From Symbiodinium natans (Eukaryota > Sar > Dinophyceae > Suessiales > Symbiodiniaceae), in contig CAJNDS010001780.1 of the NCBI GenBank assembly GCA_905221605.1, forward strand, positions 124,001-188,000: DNA of 64,000 nt. The letters are read 5' to 3'. The notes below the pieces were generated by a model that was given only the letters and a program-made list of their open reading frames with translations, searched no databases and was not told the origin of the DNA. The translations under genes and the position numbers were made by a program. Positions 60,692-64,000 of this stretch are shown piece after piece (positions within the stretch are counted from its first letter, which is position 1; every line of letters begins with the position of its first letter).

Positions 60692-60832
60692 CTTGGAGGG
60701 TCATGGTACTGTTTTAACCAATGACAACTGTACTTCTAACCCACTTATAAGCCCCACAAGTGCCCTAATCTGGTTATAAGTACGATAATAAGTACAGCTA
60801 TAATTGGTTAATAAGTGCCATGAACCTCCAAG
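60692..60832. repeat. Palindromic MITE-like element, CTTGGAGG family, copy 3
   Basis: A 141-bp hairpin. CTTGGAGGGTCATGGTACT (60692-60710) pairs with 60814-60832 with two mismatches, and pairing continues inward through AACCAAT and TGTACTT. Confidence 0.85.
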
Positions 60833-60909
60833 TAGGGTTTGGGGTTTAGGGTTTGGGGTTTAGCGTTTAGGGTTTGGGGCTTAGGGCTTTTAGGAGCTCA
60901 GGGTTTCGG

Positions 60910-61026
60910 GCAACGCCCCAAACTCCTCTAGCGAAACTTGTTCTACCCCAAGCCCTGAACCCCAAAACCGCAACACCCCAGAAGACCCCTCGACGACAAC
61001 CCACCCAAAAACAGATGCCACCGTAA
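60910..61026 (+). CDS. Candidate terminal exon
   Basis: The frame reads ATPQTPLAKLVLPQALNPKT, then ATPQKTPRRQPTQKQMPP and TAA. Low complexity, so moderate support only. Confidence 0.3.
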   Translation, partial: ATPQTPLAKLVLPQALNPKTATPQKTPRRQPTQKQMPP

Positions 61027-61110
61027 ACCCTAACCCTAAACCCTAAACCCTAAACCCTAAACCCTAAACCCTAAACCCTAAACCCTAAACCCTAAACCCT
61101 AAACCCTAAA
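61021..61110. repeat. Interstitial CCCTAAA array
   Basis: About 12 units, then CCCTACA variants to 61150. Confidence 0.95.
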
Positions 61111-61202
61111 CCATAAACCCTACACCCTACACCCTACATCCTACACCCTGAACCCTGGACCCTAAACCGAACAGAACCGTAAACCCCTAAAGCCCTGAGC
61201 AG

Positions 61203-61245
61203 GCTTGTGCTGCCAGCGGCCTCTGTGGCCCGGCGAATGCTACGG
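61203..61245 (+). CDS. Candidate internal exon
   Basis: After CTGAGCAG|G it reads LVLPAASVARRMLR and ends at ACGG|GTAGGA. The palindromic element at 61252 follows at once. Confidence 0.4.
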
Positions 61246-61251
61246 GTAGGA

Positions 61252-61405
61252 TTTACTTACTATTGGTTAGTAGGGTTTAGGGTTTAGGGTTTAGGGTTTT
61301 AGGGTTTAGGGAATGAGGCACCCTATGTCCCCCTATATGTACCCTTTAAGGGATTCTATAGGGTACCCTCATTCCCTCATTCCCTACTAACCAACAGTAA
61401 GTTAA
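61252..61405. repeat. Palindromic element with TTTAGGG inserted in one arm
   Basis: Left arm 61252-61275 (TTTACTTACTATTGGTTAGT...) and right arm 61382-61405 pair at 22 of 24 bases. Inner arms AATGAGG and CCCTAT also pair. In the left arm 36 bases of TTTAGGG units (61276-61311) separate GTAGGG from AATGAGG; the right arm has no such insert. Confidence 0.85.
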
Positions 61406-61587
61406 TGCTATTGTAGGGTTTAGGGATTCGGGTTTGGGTTGTGGGCTTTAGGTTTTGGGGGTTCAGTGAGTAGGGCTTCGGGTTTGATAGGGTTTAGGGC
61501 AATTGCGGTTTGGGGTTCAGGGGTTCAGGGTTTGGGGCTGTAGGGTTGTAGCGACGAGGGAAGGTTCAAGTTTTCCAAGTGGCAGGC

Positions 61588-61608
61588 TTGGGGGGGGGGG
61601 GGGGGGGG
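61588..61608. repeat. G homopolymer
   Basis: A run of about 19 G within a G-rich telomere-like stretch, 61410-61800, that holds no gene I can support. Confidence 0.95.
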
Positions 61609-61798
61609 GTTTGGGAGTTTTAGGATCTTAGGGGGTTTGGGCGTTAATGGCCTAGGGTGTCTGACGGTTCACGGCTACAGGGTTACAGGGTCACACAGTC
61701 ACAGGGTTGCAGGGTTGTCGGCTTATGGAAGTAGGTTATAGGGACAAAGGGTTGTAGTAGGGCTATGGAGTTATTGGGCTTGTGTGTAGGGTGTGGGC

Positions 61799-61880
61799 AG
61801 GGGTTGACGCAGGCGCCCTTGTGCCACGTCACGAGCACACCCATGAACAGATCGGACGCAACAGTAGCCGGAATCTCTAG
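61799..61880 (-). CDS. Candidate minus-strand internal exon
   Basis: After TTTTTTTCGCAG, a good polypyrimidine acceptor, it reads LEIPATVASDLFMGVLVTWH, then KGACVNP. Confidence 0.5.
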
Positions 61881-62033
61881 CTGCGAAAAAAACCTAAACC
61901 CTAAACCCTGAACCCTAAACCCTAAACCCTAAACCCTAAACTCTAAAGCCCTACCTGGGACCCTCTTTACCTGCAGTTTATGGGTGAAACCTATGAATTC
62001 TAAGGGCAGTTGCTACGAAACTGTGGGTACCCT

Positions 62034-62121
62034 AAACCCTAAACCCTAAACCCTAAACCCTAAACCCTAAACCCTAAACCCTAAACCCTAAACCCTAAAC
62101 CCTAAACCCTAAACCCTAAAG
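62034..62121. repeat. Interstitial CCCTAAA array
   Basis: About 12 perfect units. A TTTAGGG array lies at 62197-62340, so the candidate frame at 62122-62200 (GGKRSTLKPCNPAAPPEANR) is flanked by inverted arrays. Confidence 0.96.
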
Positions 62122-62201
62122 GAGGTAAGCGTTCAACCCTGAAGCCCTGCAACCCTGCGGCCCCCCCGGAAGCAAACCGAAGGCCCACAGGCCTGGTTTA
62201 G
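62122..62201 (+). CDS. Candidate exon
   Basis: Reads GGKRSTLKPCNPAAPPEANR, then RPTGLV, between CCCTAAA on the left and TTTAGGG on the right. Confidence 0.3.
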
Positions 62202-62448
62202 GGTTTAGGGTTTAGGGTTTAGGGCTTAGGGCTTAGGGTTTAGGGTTTAGGGTTCAGGATTTAGGGTTCAGGGTTTAGGGTTTAGGGTTTAGGGTTTGGG
62301 GTTTAGGGCTTAGGGTTTAGTTTAGGGTTTAGGCTTGCAGGGTCTTTGGGTTGCGGGTTTATGCTCAGGGTTTAGGGAAGGTCGGGGTTTAGGGTAGAAG
62401 AGTTGTTAAGGCCCTAATCCTAAATCCTAAATACTAAACCCTAAACCA

Positions 62449-62922
62449 CTTCGTCGAGAGAATCAACAGCTGCGTAGAGACCTGCAGCAAACAGAGGCGC
62501 AAGTGGCCGGGCTAAATGCCCAGGTGGGAGCCCAGCACTCCCTCCGTAAGGAGGCACAGAACAAGGCAGCGCCTACCACCACCGACAAAGTAGGGTTTAG
62601 GGTTTAGGGTATAGGGTTTAGGGTTTAGGGAGAGTTGCTCCCTGATAGCCAATGGCTTGACCGGTTGGTCTGTGATCTGTTTGATACTGCCATATCGAGG
62701 GTCCTTCTAACAGCTTACACGTATGAGTGCGACATCGACACTAAGACCCTCATCGAAGCCCCAAACCCTAAACCATAAACCCTGAACCCTAAACCCTAAA
62801 CCCTAAACCCTAAAAACCCTTAGGGTTAAAGGGTTTAGGCAGCTTTCTTCCGAGGCTTTTGGGACGTCCCAGCTTGCGACGCCGAAGGTTGGACCTCGCT
62901 GGGGAGCTCGGCTTGGTGGTAA
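62449..62922 (+). CDS. Three-exon gene tail with a pure TTTAGGG intron
   Basis: Exon 1 (62449-62589): LRRENQQLRRDLQQTEAQVA, GLNAQVGAQHSLRKEAQNKA and a Thr-rich end; a coiled coil. Exon 2 (62629-62757): GELLPDSQWLDRLVCDLFDT, AISRVLLTAYTYECDIDTKT, then LIE. Exon 3 (62839-62922): AAFFRGFWDVPACDAEGWTS, then LGSSAWW and TAA at 62920-62922. Intron 1 (62590-62628) is 39 nt, GT-AG, only telomere units. Intron 2 (62758-62838) is 81 nt, GC-AG, CCCTAAA then TTTAGGG. All junctions are phase 0 with AG|G acceptors. The joined frame gives 117 codons. No family is recognised; the coiled coil suggests a structural or adaptor protein. Confidence 0.7.
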
Positions 62923-63003
62923 AACTTGCAGACCCTGGATTTGGACTTAGGGTTTGGGGTTTTGGGTTTTGGGTTTAGGGGTTGGGCTTTAGGGGTTGGG
63001 CTT

Positions 63004-63238
63004 TAATGTTGACCTCGTAATAATAAACCCCCCCCCCCCCCCATCAATCAAACCCCCCCAAATAGAGTAGGGCCCCTTTGAATAAGGATTCCTTTCCTTA
63101 GAGCCCCCCTTCAATCAAACTCCCCCAAAAAAAACCAGCCCCGACTTGGCGTACTTTGTTCCCACGGCTTTATTATTGCGGCCGGGACCCCTGGCGCACT
63201 TTAATATCAGGGGGTTCAATAATACGAGGTTAACATTA
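63004..63238. repeat. MITE-like element with TAATGTT termini
   Basis: Left TAATGTTGACCTCGTAATAA and right ATACGAGGTTAACATTA are inverted copies. The 235-bp interior contains C homopolymers and AATCAAAC repeats. There is no open frame, so it would depend on a transposase elsewhere. Confidence 0.75.
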
Positions 63239-63242
63239 GGGG

Positions 63243-63350
63243 TTGGGGGTTTAGGGGTTGGGGTTTAGGGGTTGGGGGTTTAGGGTTTAGGGTTTAAGGG
63301 TTTGGGGTTTAGGGTTTAGGGTTGAGGGTTTAGGGTTTAGGGTTTAGGGG
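63243..63350. repeat. TTTAGGG/GGGGTT array
   Basis: Begins directly after the right end of the MITE-like element. Confidence 0.93.
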
Positions 63351-63441
63351 GGTTTAAAGTGTTAAGCAACGGGTCCCCTTGTAGGTACTTGTAATCAAAG
63401 AGGCGGGGGCAGGTTGAGACCCTAATCCCCCCTCCCCCCCA

Positions 63442-63490
63442 AGTTCTGCAGTCGAGCGGCGGTGCATCGCGGCACGTGGTATTGCACAAG
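63442..63490 (+). CDS. Candidate internal exon with canonical donor
   Basis: Between CCCCCCAAG and CACAAG|GTGAGG it reads VLQSSGGASRHVVLHK. A TTTAGGG array follows (63497-63560). Confidence 0.45.
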
Positions 63491-63665
63491 GTGAGGGCTT
63501 AGGGTTTAGGGTTTAGGGTTTAGGGCTTAGGGTTTAGGGTTTAGGGTTTAGGGTTTAGGGTAGTGTTTTGAGTTTAGGATTAAGGCTGGGATGTTCCCCC
63601 TTGTGCTAACAGTCTTGGGGGTACTACCATGTCTTAGGGTTTAGGGTTTAGGGTTTAGGGTTTAG

Positions 63666-63805
63666 GGTCGTCCCTCGATCGTGCTGGGTCTAACTCTTGC
63701 CCTCGGCGCACGCGTGCTCTTAAGTTTCAAGATTTCGTTGGTTCGGGATTTGGGGCCCGGAGCCCTGTAGGACTAAAGCAATGTTCCCCCCGTCATATGA
63801 TATGA
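63666..63805 (+). CDS. Candidate terminal exon
   Basis: After TTTAG|G it reads SSLDRAGSNSCPRRTRALKF, then QDFVGSGFGARSPVGLKQCS and PRHMI before TGA at 63803-63805. A telomere unit supplies the acceptor. 63806-64000 holds only degenerate telomere-like sequence. Confidence 0.5.
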
Positions 63806-64000
63806 TACCCTAAGCCCTCAACACAACATAGGCCCTGAGAATATCAGCCTCCTAAACCTACCTCCCCCTTGCAAGCTCAAACCCTGCACCCCTCTCAACC
63901 CTGAGCCCTGCGCTGTGCGAGCTTAGGATTTATATAGGACCTCACCGTGCGGGCTTGGGGTGTATATAGGACCTCACACCCTACACCCCTTAAACCGTTA

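Noticed and set aside
1-64000. tRNA, rRNA, snRNA and spliced-leader RNA genes
   Set aside because: No cloverleaf with conserved A/B boxes, no rRNA core sequence and no intact spliced-leader gene was found by eye; a covariance-model search would be decisive.

Overview
**Organism.** This looks like nuclear DNA of a dinoflagellate, probably close to Symbiodiniaceae or Suessiales. The evidence is threefold. The plant/dinoflagellate telomere unit TTTAGGG/CCCTAAA occurs in dozens of interstitial arrays on both strands. There is a LINE-like retroelement of dinoflagellate type, with RNase H ahead of the apurinic-type endonuclease and a zinc-finger tail. Two intronless genes carry 40-residue LSNxLWA repeats behind signal-plus-transit-type leaders, and many introns appear to use AG|G acceptors with GT, GC or GA donors. 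There is no bacterial signature (operons, Shine-Dalgarno sites, CRISPR) and I saw no tRNA or rRNA gene. The species cannot be named from the sequence.

**Layout.** 1-11 kb: telomere-repeat arrays with short exon-like islands, and an AT-rich block at 9-10.1 kb. 11.9-13.5 kb and 25.5-27.7 kb: two paralogous intronless repeat-protein genes. 13.5-25 kb and 28-33.7 kb: more islands, including two-exon units at 20.7-20.9 and 21.1-21.3 kb. 33.7-42.1 kb: one 8.35-kb minus-strand LINE with a 14-bp target-site duplication and several frame breaks. 42-54 kb: islands, including a two-exon unit across a 561-nt intron at 51.5-52.2 kb. 54.6-57.7 kb: a multi-exon gene coding for a von Willebrand A domain fused to an alpha-kinase. 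58-64 kb: islands, including a two-exon unit at 59.7-60.0 kb and a three-exon coiled-coil unit at 62.4-62.9 kb.

**Main observation.** The telomere-like repeats are not random filler. They sit where introns should be. In several places open frames on either side join in phase if the telomeric tract is removed at AG|G junctions. One 39-nt intron is nothing but TTTAGGG units. Two others are bounded by about 10-25 bp direct repeats of the exon sequence. Islands are usually flanked by CCCTAAA on the left and TTTAGGG on the right, so many introns would start G-rich and end C-rich and could fold on themselves. A TTTAGGG array contains both a GT donor (AGG|GTTTAG) and an AG|G acceptor (TTTAG|GG), so telomeric repeats could act as ready-made introns. 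A palindromic MITE-like element in the kinase gene, and a dispersed element starting at two predicted GC donors, suggest other introner-like families.

**Limits.** Single exon-like islands were recognised by eye from open frame, peptide-like composition and splice-like borders. Individually they are weak. The chains with matching splice phase, the two repeat genes, the kinase gene and the LINE are solid. Everything was read by hand, without alignment or database search.
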